Assembly: GCA_902712845.1 (NCBI GenBank)
Contig: LR743504.1
Span: forward strand, 3,694,001-3,758,000
DNA from: Methylobacterium bullatum
GTDB taxonomy: Bacteria > Pseudomonadota > Alphaproteobacteria > Rhizobiales > Beijerinckiaceae
DNA: 64,000 nucleotides
Direction: 5' to 3'
Shown here: piece after piece, positions 44,682 to 52,751 of the stretch
Layout: the number at the start of each line of letters is the position of its first letter
How positions within the stretch are numbered: the first letter of the stretch is position 1
Notes under the pieces: model-generated
The model's input: only the letters and a program-made list of their open reading frames with translations
Databases searched by the model: none
What the model was told of the DNA's origin: nothing
Made by a program: the position numbers and the translations under genes

Positions 44682-45779
44682 ATGGCCCGGTTGGGCGGCT
44701 CCCTGACGGGCGCACGGCGGCGGAGACCAGGTTTGACGTATCTCACGCTCGCCCTGCAGGGCATCGCCGGTCTGCTCGTGGCAGCGACGGCGCTGCCCCT
44801 GATCGAGACCAACCTCGGCCTCATCCGGAGCCTGGACTTCCCCCGGCTCCAGATCGCGGTGGCGCTGATGGCCTGCCTCACCGGCCTCCTTCTGGTCTCC
44901 AGGGACACGACGTCCCTCATCCTCGCCATCGCCATGGCGGCGGCACTTGTCACGCAGGTCCGCTACATCCTGCCCTTTACGCCGCTCGCCGCCACCCAGG
45001 CGAAGGCGGCCAAAGCCTGCGATCCAGGAGCCCGGCTCAGCCTCGTGGTGCTCAACGTCTTGCAGACGAACAGGAATTACGGCGCGGCCCTCGATCTCGT
45101 CACGCGTCGCTCGCCCGATCTCGTCCTCCTGCTGGAGACCGATTCTGGCTGGCAGGAGGCCATGTCACCATTGCGCGCGCTCTACCCGAACCGGGTCGAG
45201 CAGCCGCAGGACAACACCTACGGCCTGCTGTTCTATTCCCGCCTTCCCCTGCGCGGCCCCGAAATCCGCTTCCTGCTCCAGGACGACGTGCCGTCGCTGC
45301 GCACGCAGGTGGTGCTGCCGGACGGCGAGACGGTGAGGCTCCATGGCCTGCATCCGCGCCCCCCGCATCCCGGCCATAGCAGCGCGCCGCGCGACGCCGA
45401 ACTTGTGATCGTCGCCCGCGAAGTCGCGGAGGCGCCGGGTCCGACCATCGTCGCCGGCGATCTGAACGACGTGGCCTGGTCCCGCACGACCCAATTGTTC
45501 CAGAGTATCAGCGGCTTGCTCGATCCGCGCCGGGGCCGCGGCCTGTTCGCGACCTTCCACGCGCAATGGCCTGTGATGCGCTGGCCCCTCGACCATGTCT
45601 TCTTCAGCGAGCACTTCCTGCTCGGCCACATGGAACGGCTGCCCGGCGTCGGCTCGGACCATTTCCCGATCACGGTCAGCCTCTGCGCCGCGCCGCAGGC
45701 CCCCGCCCGGCAGGAGAAGCCCGAGGCCACCGCGGAGGATCACCGCGATGCCCAGGAGGCCATCGAGGCCGTGCGCTGA
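44682..45779 (+). CDS. Endonuclease/exonuclease/phosphatase (EEP) family membrane protein
   Basis: Three N-terminal hydrophobic helices (about residues 20–100) anchor it in the membrane. An EEP-fold domain from about 115 follows, with [16 protein letters not shown] (metal-binding Glu), G-D-L-N-D-V-A-W and G-S-D-H-F-P-I. The catalytic core faces the periplasm if the usual topology holds. Similar proteins are phosphodiesterases or sphingomyelinase/nuclease-like enzymes of unknown substrate. ATG 44682 is taken as start; TTG 44733, with GGAG before it, is an equally good alternative. Confidence 0.8.
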   Translation: MARLGGSLTGARRRRPGLTYLTLALQGIAGLLVAATALPLIETNLGLIRSLDFPRLQIAVALMACLTGLLLVSRDTTSLILAIAMAAALVTQVRYILPFTPLAATQAKAAKACDPGARLSLVVLNVLQTNRNYGAALDLVTRRSPDLVLLLETDSGWQEAMSPLRALYPNRVEQPQDNTYGLLFYSRLPLRGPEIRFLLQDDVPSLRTQVVLPDGETVRLHGLHPRPPHPGHSSAPRDAELVIVAREVAEAPGPTIVAGDLNDVAWSRTTQLFQSISGLLDPRRGRGLFATFHAQWPVMRWPLDHVFFSEHFLLGHMERLPGVGSDHFPITVSLCAAPQAPARQEKPEATAEDHRDAQEAIEAVR

Positions 45780-45918
45780 GGCGCTGCGAAGTGGTGTCGA
45801 CACGGTGCCTCTCCGGTATCAAACTGGCCCTTGCACACTGCCCGGCGCGCCCCGTGCTTGCCTGTCTGCGGACCGGACAACCGACGCGAAGACCGCTCCG
45901 GGCACAGGACGAGACGCC

Positions 45919-46560
45919 ATGGCGCACGATCACCATCATCACCACGACCATCCGGATCACGCGCATGGCAGCAGTCTCACCCCCATCGAGGCGCGGGTGA
46001 GGGCGCTGGAATCGCTGCTTCTCGAGAAAGGCTATGTTGAGGCGGACGCCCTCGATGCGCTCGTCGAGATGTACGAGACCCGCATCGGTCCCCATAACGG
46101 CGCCCGTGTCGTCGCCCGCGCCTGGACCGATCCGGCCTATCGCGAGCGGCTCCTCGCCGACGGAACGCCGGCCATCGCGGAACTCGGCATCGGGGGGCGC
46201 GGCGGAGAGCACATGGTGGTGGTCGAGAACACACCCGACAGCCACAACCTCGTCGTCTGCACCCTGTGCTCCTGCTATCCCTGGCCCGTGCTGGGCCTGC
46301 CGCCGGTCTGGTACAAGGCGCCGCCCTACCGCGCCCGCGCCGTCATCGCCCCCCGCGGGGTCCTGGCCGAGTTCGGCCTCACCCTTCCCGAGACGACCCG
46401 CATCACCGTGTGGGATTCCACCGCCGAGACCCGCTTCATGGTCCTGCCCCTGCGGCCCGCCGGCACCGAGTCCCTGAGCGAGGCCGAGCTCGCCGCCCTG
46501 GTCACGCGCGATTCCATGATCGGCACCGGGCTGCCGCTCAGCCCGGAAGCCGGCCGATGA
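45919..46560 (+). CDS. nthA: Nitrile hydratase alpha subunit, cobalt type
   Basis: A 213-residue subunit carrying the metal site V-C114-T-L-C117-S-C119. Thr after the first cysteine is the cobalt-type signature; iron-type enzymes have Ser. The two latter cysteines become oxidised to sulfinic and sulfenic acid. The N-terminus is unusually histidine-rich ([14 protein letters not shown]), possibly a metal-binding leader. The enzyme hydrates nitriles to amides. It overlaps the beta subunit gene by ATGA. Confidence 0.95.
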   Translation: MAHDHHHHHDHPDHAHGSSLTPIEARVRALESLLLEKGYVEADALDALVEMYETRIGPHNGARVVARAWTDPAYRERLLADGTPAIAELGIGGRGGEHMVVVENTPDSHNLVVCTLCSCYPWPVLGLPPVWYKAPPYRARAVIAPRGVLAEFGLTLPETTRITVWDSTAETRFMVLPLRPAGTESLSEAELAALVTRDSMIGTGLPLSPEAGR

Positions 46561-47225
46561 ACGGAGCGCAGGATCTCGGCGGCGCCCATGGATTCGGCAC
46601 CGTCATGCCGGAGGCGAACGAGCCGGTTTTTCATTCGGAATGGGAACGGCGTGTCTTCGCCCTGGCTCTGGCGGTGGGCTATACCGGTACTTGGACCCTG
46701 GACGGCAGCCGCGCCGCGCGGGAATCGCTGCCCCCGGCGGAGTACCTGTCGTCGAGCTATTACGAGATCTGGCTCGCTGCCCTCGAAGCGCAGGTCGTCG
46801 CCCATGGCCTTGCCACGCAAGAAGAAATCGCCGCGGGCGCCAGCGCTGGGCCGCCGAGCCCGGTGAAACGGGTGCTGCGTGCCGAAGAGATCCCGCCTCG
46901 CTTCTCCGTGGGATTTCCCAGCGACCGGCCACCGGATGCACCGGCTCTATATGCGGTACGCGACCCCGTCTTGACCCGCAACGACCACCCCATTGGCCAT
47001 ACCCGCCTACCGCGTTACGTCCGGGGTCGGCGTGGCGTCATCGAGCGGGTCCACGGCGCCTTCGTCCTGCCCGATGCCAGCGCGGAGGGCCGGGATGCCC
47101 CGCCGCAATGGCTCTACACCGTGGGGTTCGAGGCGGCCGAACTGTGGGGGGCGAGCGCCGACCCGGGCGGGCGCGTCACCGTGGCCGCCTTCGAGGGGTA
47201 CCTCATGCCGGGGACGCCGCGATGA
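46557..47225 (+). CDS. nthB: Nitrile hydratase beta subunit
   Basis: A 222-residue subunit starting M-N-G-A-Q-D-L-G-G, typical of beta subunits, with W-E-R-R-V-F-A-L and [11 protein letters not shown] in the N-terminal helical domain. The C-terminal SH3-like barrel has H-G-A-F-V-L-P-D and Y-T-V-G-F-E. Arginines of the beta subunit that contact the oxidised cysteines are plausible near R-L-P-R-Y-V-R. Overlaps alpha and activator genes by ATGA on both sides. Confidence 0.93.
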   Translation: MNGAQDLGGAHGFGTVMPEANEPVFHSEWERRVFALALAVGYTGTWTLDGSRAARESLPPAEYLSSSYYEIWLAALEAQVVAHGLATQEEIAAGASAGPPSPVKRVLRAEEIPPRFSVGFPSDRPPDAPALYAVRDPVLTRNDHPIGHTRLPRYVRGRRGVIERVHGAFVLPDASAEGRDAPPQWLYTVGFEAAELWGASADPGGRVTVAAFEGYLMPGTPR

Positions 47226-47569
47226 GCGCTGCAATGACCGCCACGTGCCGGCCCAACGATCCGGGGCCGTTCGCGGAACCGTGGGAAGCGCAGGTCTTCG
47301 CCCTGGTGGTCTCCCTGCAGGAGCGGGGCCTGTTCACGCAGGAGGAGTGGGCGAGCGCCCTCGGACGCACCATCCGGCCGAAGGGGAAGCCGGAAGCGGC
47401 GGCCGATTACGGACGCTGGCTCGCAACTCTGGAAGCCCTGCTCGCCGAACGCGGTGTCACCGATTCCGCGAGCGTCCAGGCTCGCAGCGACGCCTTCCTG
47501 CGTGCCGCCGCCGCGACCCCGCATGGCGCACCGATCGTCCTGGCGAACGACCCGCTTTCACCGCCATAA
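47222..47569 (+). CDS. Nitrile hydratase accessory protein (cobalt activator)
   Basis: A 115-residue protein resembling the N-terminal helical part of beta subunits (F-A-E-P-W-E-A-Q-V-F-A-L, L-F-T-Q-E-E-W-A). It matches the small activator (NhlE/P14K type) that delivers cobalt and helps cysteine oxidation by self-subunit swapping. Translationally coupled to nthB by an ATGA overlap. No amidase, nitrilase or cobalt permease gene is adjacent. Confidence 0.88.
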   Translation: MSAAMTATCRPNDPGPFAEPWEAQVFALVVSLQERGLFTQEEWASALGRTIRPKGKPEAAADYGRWLATLEALLAERGVTDSASVQARSDAFLRAAAATPHGAPIVLANDPLSPP

Positions 47570-47665
47570 GGAAACCCCGACCCGCAAACGGTGCCTCGGC
47601 TCTGGCGAACCGGGCGCGAGCGGGGCATCCTGCGAGACGCCCTCCCACCGAGAACGGACACGACC

Positions 47666-47863
47666 ATGGCAACGCCGCGCGACCTCAAGGTCCAGATGGC
47701 CGGCGAGACCCGCGCCCGCGAACGGGCGCAGGCCCTGGCTTCGGCCAGCGCCGTGCGGGCCCAGCGCGCCGAACTCGCCCTCAAGGAGGCCATCGCGGAG
47801 CGGGATGCGTGGAAGGAGAGGGCGCTCGCGGCGGAGGCGGCGCTCGGCGAGACCAGGCCGTGA
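47666..47863 (+). CDS. Small coiled-coil hypothetical protein
   Basis: A 65-residue, alanine/arginine/glutamate-rich protein with a continuous heptad-like helix (A-E-L-A-L-K-E-A-I-A-E-R-D-A-W-K-E-R). It starts M-A-T-P-R-D-L-K. Its position 96 bases after the activator gene allows it to be part of the nitrile hydratase transcript, but nothing in the sequence links it to that enzyme. Confidence 0.5.
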   Translation: MATPRDLKVQMAGETRARERAQALASASAVRAQRAELALKEAIAERDAWKERALAAEAALGETRP

Positions 47864-47981
47864 TCCTCGGCCTCGGATCATCCGGGGCAGGGGGCGCTTC
47901 CTCGCGCTTGAGGTGACACGCCCGACCCGCTAACCCTTGTCATGCAGGCTGACGATCGGCCTCCCACGAGACAGGCCGCCC

Positions 47982-48785
47982 GTGCGCGAAACGCTCACCC
48001 CGTTGCCGGAACCAGACCCCGCCGTCACACGGCCGCCGCCTCGGGTGAGCAAGAAGAGCCGCCTGCGGACCTACTTCCTCACCGGCGTCATCGTCGCCGG
48101 GCCGTTGGCGATCACCATCTACATCACGTGGTGGTTCATCAGCCTCATCGACGGCTGGGTGAAGCCCCTGGTGCCGGCGAGCTACCTGCCGGACCATTAC
48201 CTGCCCTTCTCGCTTCCGGGCATCGGCCTCGTCATCGCCTTCGTCGCGGTGACGCTGCTCGGCTTCCTCACCGCCAACCTCGTCGGCCGCAGCGTGGTCG
48301 AGTTCGGGGAGGTGCTGCTCGCACGCACCCCGGTGATCTCGGGCCTCTACAAGGGCCTGCGGCAGATCTTCGAGACGCTGTTCTCGGCCAACGGCACGTC
48401 GTTCCGCACCGTCGGCCTGGTCGAATTCCCGGTGAAGGGAACGTGGTCGGTGGTGTTCGTCTCGGCGCCGGCCGGACCGGACGTCCAAACCGCTTTGGGC
48501 GAGGAGAACGACCATGTGGGCGTGTTCCTGCCCTGCGCGCCCAACCCCACGACGGGGTTCTTCTTCTACCTGCCGCGTGCGGACATCATCGAAGTGCCCA
48601 TGAGCATCGACGACGCGGCCAAGCTGGTGATGTCGGCGGGAGTGATCCAGCCGGAGGATCCGCAGGTCAGGCTGCAGGCCATGGCGGCGTCGATCCGCTC
48701 GGCTCAGAATGGGCAGACCGTCGGACCGGAGGGGGGACTCGAAGCCTCGTCCCGTCGCCAGGAGAAGCTCGTCAGCTCGGAGTGA
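47982..48785 (+). CDS. DUF502 family membrane protein
   Basis: A 267-residue protein with two transmembrane helices (about 30–52, T-Y-F-L-T-G-V-I-V-A-G-P-L-A-I-T-I-Y-I-T, and about 82–104). It has the DUF502 motifs L-A-R-T-P-V-I-S-G-L-Y-K-G and P-T-T-G-F-F-F-Y-L-P. The cellular role of DUF502 proteins is not known. A GTG at 47982 was taken as start; a TTG at 47937 would add 15 residues. Confidence 0.85.
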   Translation: MRETLTPLPEPDPAVTRPPPRVSKKSRLRTYFLTGVIVAGPLAITIYITWWFISLIDGWVKPLVPASYLPDHYLPFSLPGIGLVIAFVAVTLLGFLTANLVGRSVVEFGEVLLARTPVISGLYKGLRQIFETLFSANGTSFRTVGLVEFPVKGTWSVVFVSAPAGPDVQTALGEENDHVGVFLPCAPNPTTGFFFYLPRADIIEVPMSIDDAAKLVMSAGVIQPEDPQVRLQAMAASIRSAQNGQTVGPEGGLEASSRRQEKLVSSE

Positions 48786-48895
48786 AAAGCTCGCCCATGT
48801 AGGGCTGGCGGGCCACGTCTCTGGGCCGGGACGTCGACCCGACGCACATCTCCCGAAAAACGAACCCGCCTTTCGGGAGCCTTGCTCGAACGCGT

Positions 48896-49228
48896 CTAGT
48901 TATGAACCGTCATCGAGGCCTTCTCGATGGGCAGCGTCGGCGGCGAGGCATCGGCGACATGGCTGTTGGCGCGCGGGGCGACGGTGGAACCACCCCAGCC
49001 CATGGCGATCTGGGCGGTGACGGCCACGAGGAGCAGGACCATCAGGGCATTCGCCGCGATCTGGAAGGGGCGGGCGGATTGACGAACCGCGAGGAGGACA
49101 TCGTCCGTCGTCTTCAGCGCGGGCTCCTTGCCATCCGAGATCGGAAGCAGCCACGGCTCGCTCGGAAGGGCGTGGACGCTTCCCATTTCGTGGGCACCCG
49201 GTAGGTTTTGGAACAGTCCGGCAGACAT
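48896..49228 (-). CDS. Small single-pass membrane protein
   Basis: A 110-residue protein with a C-terminal-half transmembrane helix (I-A-A-N-A-L-M-V-L-L-L-V-A-V-T) and a soluble N-terminal part, so the N-terminus is probably cytoplasmic. AGGAGG lies 6 bases before the ATG at 49228. No family is recognised. It is convergent with the DUF502 gene. Confidence 0.6.
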   Translation of the reverse strand: MSAGLFQNLPGAHEMGSVHALPSEPWLLPISDGKEPALKTTDDVLLAVRQSARPFQIAANALMVLLLVAVTAQIAMGWGGSTVAPRANSHVADASPPTLPIEKASMTVHN

Positions 49229-49528
49229 ATCCATCCTCCTGAATTCTGTGTGGCAGCCCAGTCTGGCGGGCCGTTCGTTCATGTTCAGTTAAGGGGAGAA
49301 TACGTTCATTTCAAGTTCAGGAAGTCCGTGCGGCACCGCACAACGGCTCGTGAAACGAGAACCGGATACCTGACTACCCTTTGGAAAATAAAGGATTTCC
49401 GGTGTCCCGTGGCTGCAGTGCCACGGTTCGTGAAGCTGAACTGCGCAGACGTCATCGGTGGTCGATTCGTCGCTTTTGTGGCGATGCGTTCAGGTCTGAT
49501 GCGGGTTTCGTTCAGCCGGCGAATCGGT
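49229..49528. other. Intergenic region with repeated TGAAC motifs
   Basis: Read on the minus strand, CTGAACTTGAAATGAACG and CTGAACATGAACG lie 40–80 bases before the small membrane protein's start codon; both arrays repeat TGAAC. They could be an operator or simple repeats. The right part lies at the 3' end of recG. No gene seen. Confidence 0.45.
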
Positions 49529-51670
49529 TCACCCGGCCCCGAGCAACCGAATCGCCGCGTCCCGTTCGAACAGGTAGAGCAGCACCCGGAGTGCCCTGCC
49601 ACGCTCGGATCTGAGGCCGGGATCGCGCTCGACGATGAGCCTGGCATCGTCACGGGCGACCTCCAGCAGGCTGGCATCGCTCTCGAGGCTCGCGAGGCGA
49701 AAGGCGGCCGCGCCCGATTGGCGGGTGCCCAGCACCTCGCCCTCGCCGCGCAGGCGCAGATCCTCCTCGGCGATGCGGAAGCCGTCCTCGGTCTCGCGCA
49801 TCATTTCGAGGCGGGCGCGGGAGACCTGTCCCAGCGGCCCCCGATAGAGCAGCAGGCAGGTGGAGGCCTTGGCCCCGCGCCCGACCCGCCCGCGCAGCTG
49901 GTGCAATTGCGCGAGACCGAAGCGCTCGGCATGCTCGATCACCATGATGGTCGCCTCGGGCACGTCGACGCCCACCTCCACCACGGTGGTGGAGACTAGG
50001 ATCCTGGTTTCGCCGGCGGCGAAACGCTCCATGGCGGCATCCTTGTCCGGCCCCGGCATCTTGCCGTGGATCAGCCCCACGGCGTCGCCAAATTCCTGCC
50101 GCAGGTCAGCGAAGCGGTCCTCGGCGGCGGCGAGATCGACATATTCAGATTCCGCCACCAGCGGGCAGATCCAGTAGACCCTGTCCCCGGAGGCAAGCGC
50201 CCGGCCGAGCCCCATCACCACCTCGTCGAGCCGGTCGATGGAGACGAGGCGGGTGGCGATGGCCTGGCGGCCGGCCGGCTTCTCGTCGAGGACCGAGACG
50301 TCCATGTCTCCGAAGCAGGTCAGCGCCAGGGTGCGGGGGATCGGCGTCGCGGTCATCACCAGGATGTCCACCGCCGCCCCCTTGGCGCCGAGCGCGAGTC
50401 GCTGATGGACGCCGAACCGGTGCTGCTCGTCCACCACGGCGACGCCGAGATCCTTGAAGATCACGCTGTCCTGGAACAGGGCATGGGTGCCGACCACGAT
50501 GTCGATATGGCCGTCGGCGAGGTCGGCGAGCGTCGCTCGGCGCTCCGAAACCTTGTCGCGCCCGGTGAGGAGGCGCAGGCGCAAGGGTCCGACGAGCCCC
50601 GTCAGACGCTCGAAATGCTGGCGCGCCAGGATCTCGGTGGGCGCCATCAAAGCCGCTTGCCGGCCGACCTCCACCGCCGAGGCCATGGCCAGCAGCGCCA
50701 CCGCCGTCTTGCCCGAGCCGACATCGCCCTGGAGCAGGCGCAGCATGCGCCGGTCGGAGGCGAGATCGGCGCGGATCTCCTCGACGGCCCGGGCCTGGGC
50801 GCCGGTGAGCGCGAAGGGCAGGGCGGCCTCGATCCGGTCCTTGAGATGACCGTCGCCGGCATTGGCCCGGCCGGGCGCCCTGCGGTTGCGGGCCCGCATC
50901 AGGGCCAGCGCCAGCTGCGAGGCGAGGAGTTCGTCATAGGCGAGGCGGCGGCGCGCCGGGGTGCGGGGCGTGACGCCGTCGCTCGCGGCCGTGGGCGGCG
51001 CCGTCTCGGGCCGGTGCTCGGCCCTGAGCGCATCGGCGAAACACGGCAGCCCCTCCCGCGCGAGCCAGGCTGGATCCTGCCATTCGGGCAGGGTCGGCAG
51101 CCGGTCGAGGGCGGAATGCGCCAGTTTCGAGATCGCCCGCGAGGTCAGCCCCTCGGTGGCGCCGTAGACGAGTTCGACGGCGGGCAGGGCAGCGAGCCCC
51201 GCCTCGTCCACGATCCGCGACGGATGCACCATCTGCCGGTGCCCGTCCCACAGGTCGATCCGGCCGGAAATGTAGCGATGCGCGCCGAGCGGCAGCATCT
51301 TCTCCACGCGGGCCTGCGGCATGCCGAAGAAGACGAGAGTGATGTCGCCGGTGCCGTCCTCCACCAGCACCCGGAAGGGACGCCGCCCCGCCCCGGGCTG
51401 CGGCGGGCGATAGCCGGTCACCGTGACGCCCAGCGTGACGGGCTCGCCCGGCGGTGCCTCGGCGATGGAGCCCATCATCGTGCGCGCCACCCCGCCCTGG
51501 GGCAGGTGGAACAGGAGGTCGACGATCCGCGCAGGCTGTTCGGGCGTGCCGAGGAGCCGCTCGATCAGCGGTGCCATCTTCGGCCCGACGCCGGGGAGGG
51601 TCCGGGCCTGGGCGAAGAGCGGATCGAGGATGCTGGGGCGCAGGTTCGTCGGGCGGGGTTCGTCTGTCAT
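49529..51670 (-). CDS. recG: ATP-dependent DNA helicase RecG
   Basis: A 713-residue superfamily 2 helicase that rewinds stalled forks and processes branched DNA. The N-terminal wedge/OB domain is followed by Walker A G-D-V-G-S-G-K-T-A-V-A-L, the DEQH-type box V-V-D-E-Q-H-R-F-G-V, T-A-T-P-I-P-R-T-L, and motif VI Q-L-R-G-R-V-G-R-G. The length is normal. ATG 51670 was taken; another ATG 15 bases upstream is possible. sdhE and mfd lie divergently, an order common in alphaproteobacteria. Confidence 0.96.
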   Translation of the reverse strand: MTDEPRPTNLRPSILDPLFAQARTLPGVGPKMAPLIERLLGTPEQPARIVDLLFHLPQGGVARTMMGSIAEAPPGEPVTLGVTVTGYRPPQPGAGRRPFRVLVEDGTGDITLVFFGMPQARVEKMLPLGAHRYISGRIDLWDGHRQMVHPSRIVDEAGLAALPAVELVYGATEGLTSRAISKLAHSALDRLPTLPEWQDPAWLAREGLPCFADALRAEHRPETAPPTAASDGVTPRTPARRRLAYDELLASQLALALMRARNRRAPGRANAGDGHLKDRIEAALPFALTGAQARAVEEIRADLASDRRMLRLLQGDVGSGKTAVALLAMASAVEVGRQAALMAPTEILARQHFERLTGLVGPLRLRLLTGRDKVSERRATLADLADGHIDIVVGTHALFQDSVIFKDLGVAVVDEQHRFGVHQRLALGAKGAAVDILVMTATPIPRTLALTCFGDMDVSVLDEKPAGRQAIATRLVSIDRLDEVVMGLGRALASGDRVYWICPLVAESEYVDLAAAEDRFADLRQEFGDAVGLIHGKMPGPDKDAAMERFAAGETRILVSTTVVEVGVDVPEATIMVIEHAERFGLAQLHQLRGRVGRGAKASTCLLLYRGPLGQVSRARLEMMRETEDGFRIAEEDLRLRGEGEVLGTRQSGAAAFRLASLESDASLLEVARDDARLIVERDPGLRSERGRALRVLLYLFERDAAIRLLGAG

Positions 51671-51940
51671 GGGCGAAGCGACCATCCCTCGTCTGGATGC
51701 GGGACGGAAGACACCCGAAGGCAGGATGACAGTGCCGGACCTCGCGTATCCGTCATGCCGGGAGGAGAGAGCATGAGATCGGCATAGAATGCGGGGACCG
51801 AGCCGGGCAACGATCTCTTTGCCGCTGCCGCCGCGCGTGACGATATGGTCCGGCGGCGTTGCAACTCTGTCGGGATCGGCCATATTCGGGAAGCCGGTCC
51901 CGTTGCGGACATTGCGGCATGGAATTCCAGCGCACGCACC

Positions 51941-52204
51941 ATGGCCACGATCGCCCTCGATACTCTCGCCATCGCCCGGAAGCTGAAAGCCGCCGGGTTC
52001 TCGGACGACCAGGCGGAGGCCGTGACCGGCGTCCTTCGTGAGACGCGAGAAACCGATCTGTCGACGCTGGTGACGAAATCCGACCTCAAGACCGAGATCG
52101 CGGAATCGAAATACGACATTCTCAAATGGGTCCTGTCGGCTATCGGCTTCCAGACCATCGTCATCGTGGGCGCAATCGTCACGCTTGCGCGAGGGCTGCG
52201 CTGA
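51941..52204 (+). CDS. CCDC90/DUF1640-like coiled-coil membrane protein
   Basis: An 87-residue protein with an N-terminal D-T-L-A-I-A-R-K-L-K-A-A-G-F-S-D-D-Q-A-E-A helix, a T-K-S-D-L-K-T-E-I-A coiled-coil stretch and a C-terminal transmembrane helix (S-A-I-G-F-Q-T-I-V-I-V-G-A-I-V). This matches small DUF1640 proteins that resemble the mitochondrial MCUR1/CCDC90 family, found in many alphaproteobacteria. Function unknown. It lies between recG and sdhE. Confidence 0.75.
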   Translation: MATIALDTLAIARKLKAAGFSDDQAEAVTGVLRETRETDLSTLVTKSDLKTEIAESKYDILKWVLSAIGFQTIVIVGAIVTLARGLR

Positions 52205-52285
52205 AAAGATCTGTGCTGACCCTCGCGCGATCCGACACTCCACCGATCCGGGGATCCCAGGATCGCAGCATCACAGGCTGACCCC

Positions 52286-52579
52286 ATGTCCGGAACCACA
52301 CGTACCAGCGCCGACCTCGATCCACGCCGCCGCCGCACCCTCTTCCGCGCCTGGCATCGCGGCATGCGCGAGATGGACCTGATTATGGGCCGCTTCGCCG
52401 ATGCGGAGATCGGCACGCTGACGGAGGAGGAGCTGACCATCTTCGAGGCCCTGATCGAGGTGCCCGACCGCGACCTGTTCCGCTGGCTCACCGGCGAGGA
52501 CGAGACGCCGCAGAATTACGACACGCCGGTATACCGCCGCCTCCAAGCGTTCCATAAGCACGACGCGCCGATCCATTAG
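52286..52579 (+). CDS. sdhE: Succinate dehydrogenase flavinylation factor SdhE
   Basis: A 97-residue SdhE/Sdh5 protein (formerly YgfY/CptB) that promotes covalent FAD attachment to succinate dehydrogenase. The diagnostic R-G-M-R-E-M-D (residues 25–31) is present, followed by L-T-E-E-E-L-T-I-F-E-A-L and D-L-F-R-W-L. It sits between recG and mfd, a known conserved neighbourhood. Confidence 0.92.
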   Translation: MSGTTRTSADLDPRRRRTLFRAWHRGMREMDLIMGRFADAEIGTLTEEELTIFEALIEVPDRDLFRWLTGEDETPQNYDTPVYRRLQAFHKHDAPIH

Positions 52580-52598
52580 ATCCTGGCGATGCGGGGCT

Positions 52599-52708
52599 CT
52601 CCTCCCCCTTGTGGGGAGGAGTTGGAGGTGGGGGTAGCGCCGCTCGCCTCCGCAGTTGGAGGGTCACCCAACCACCCCCACCCTCGGTCCCTCCCCACAG
52701 GAGGGAGG
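52599..52708. repeat. REP-like imperfect inverted repeat
   Basis: Blocks at 52599–52635 (CTCCTCCCCCTTGTGGGGAG…) and 52673–52708 (…CCCTCCCCACAGGAGGGAGG) pair imperfectly over about 36 bases with a 37-base centre, and each block also forms its own small hairpin. It lies between sdhE and mfd and resembles the element at 29465–29565 in composition. Confidence 0.55.
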
Positions 52709-52751
52709 CGCGTCGCGTCACACTTTCCCATGAGTTCGAAACCCCGACCCG

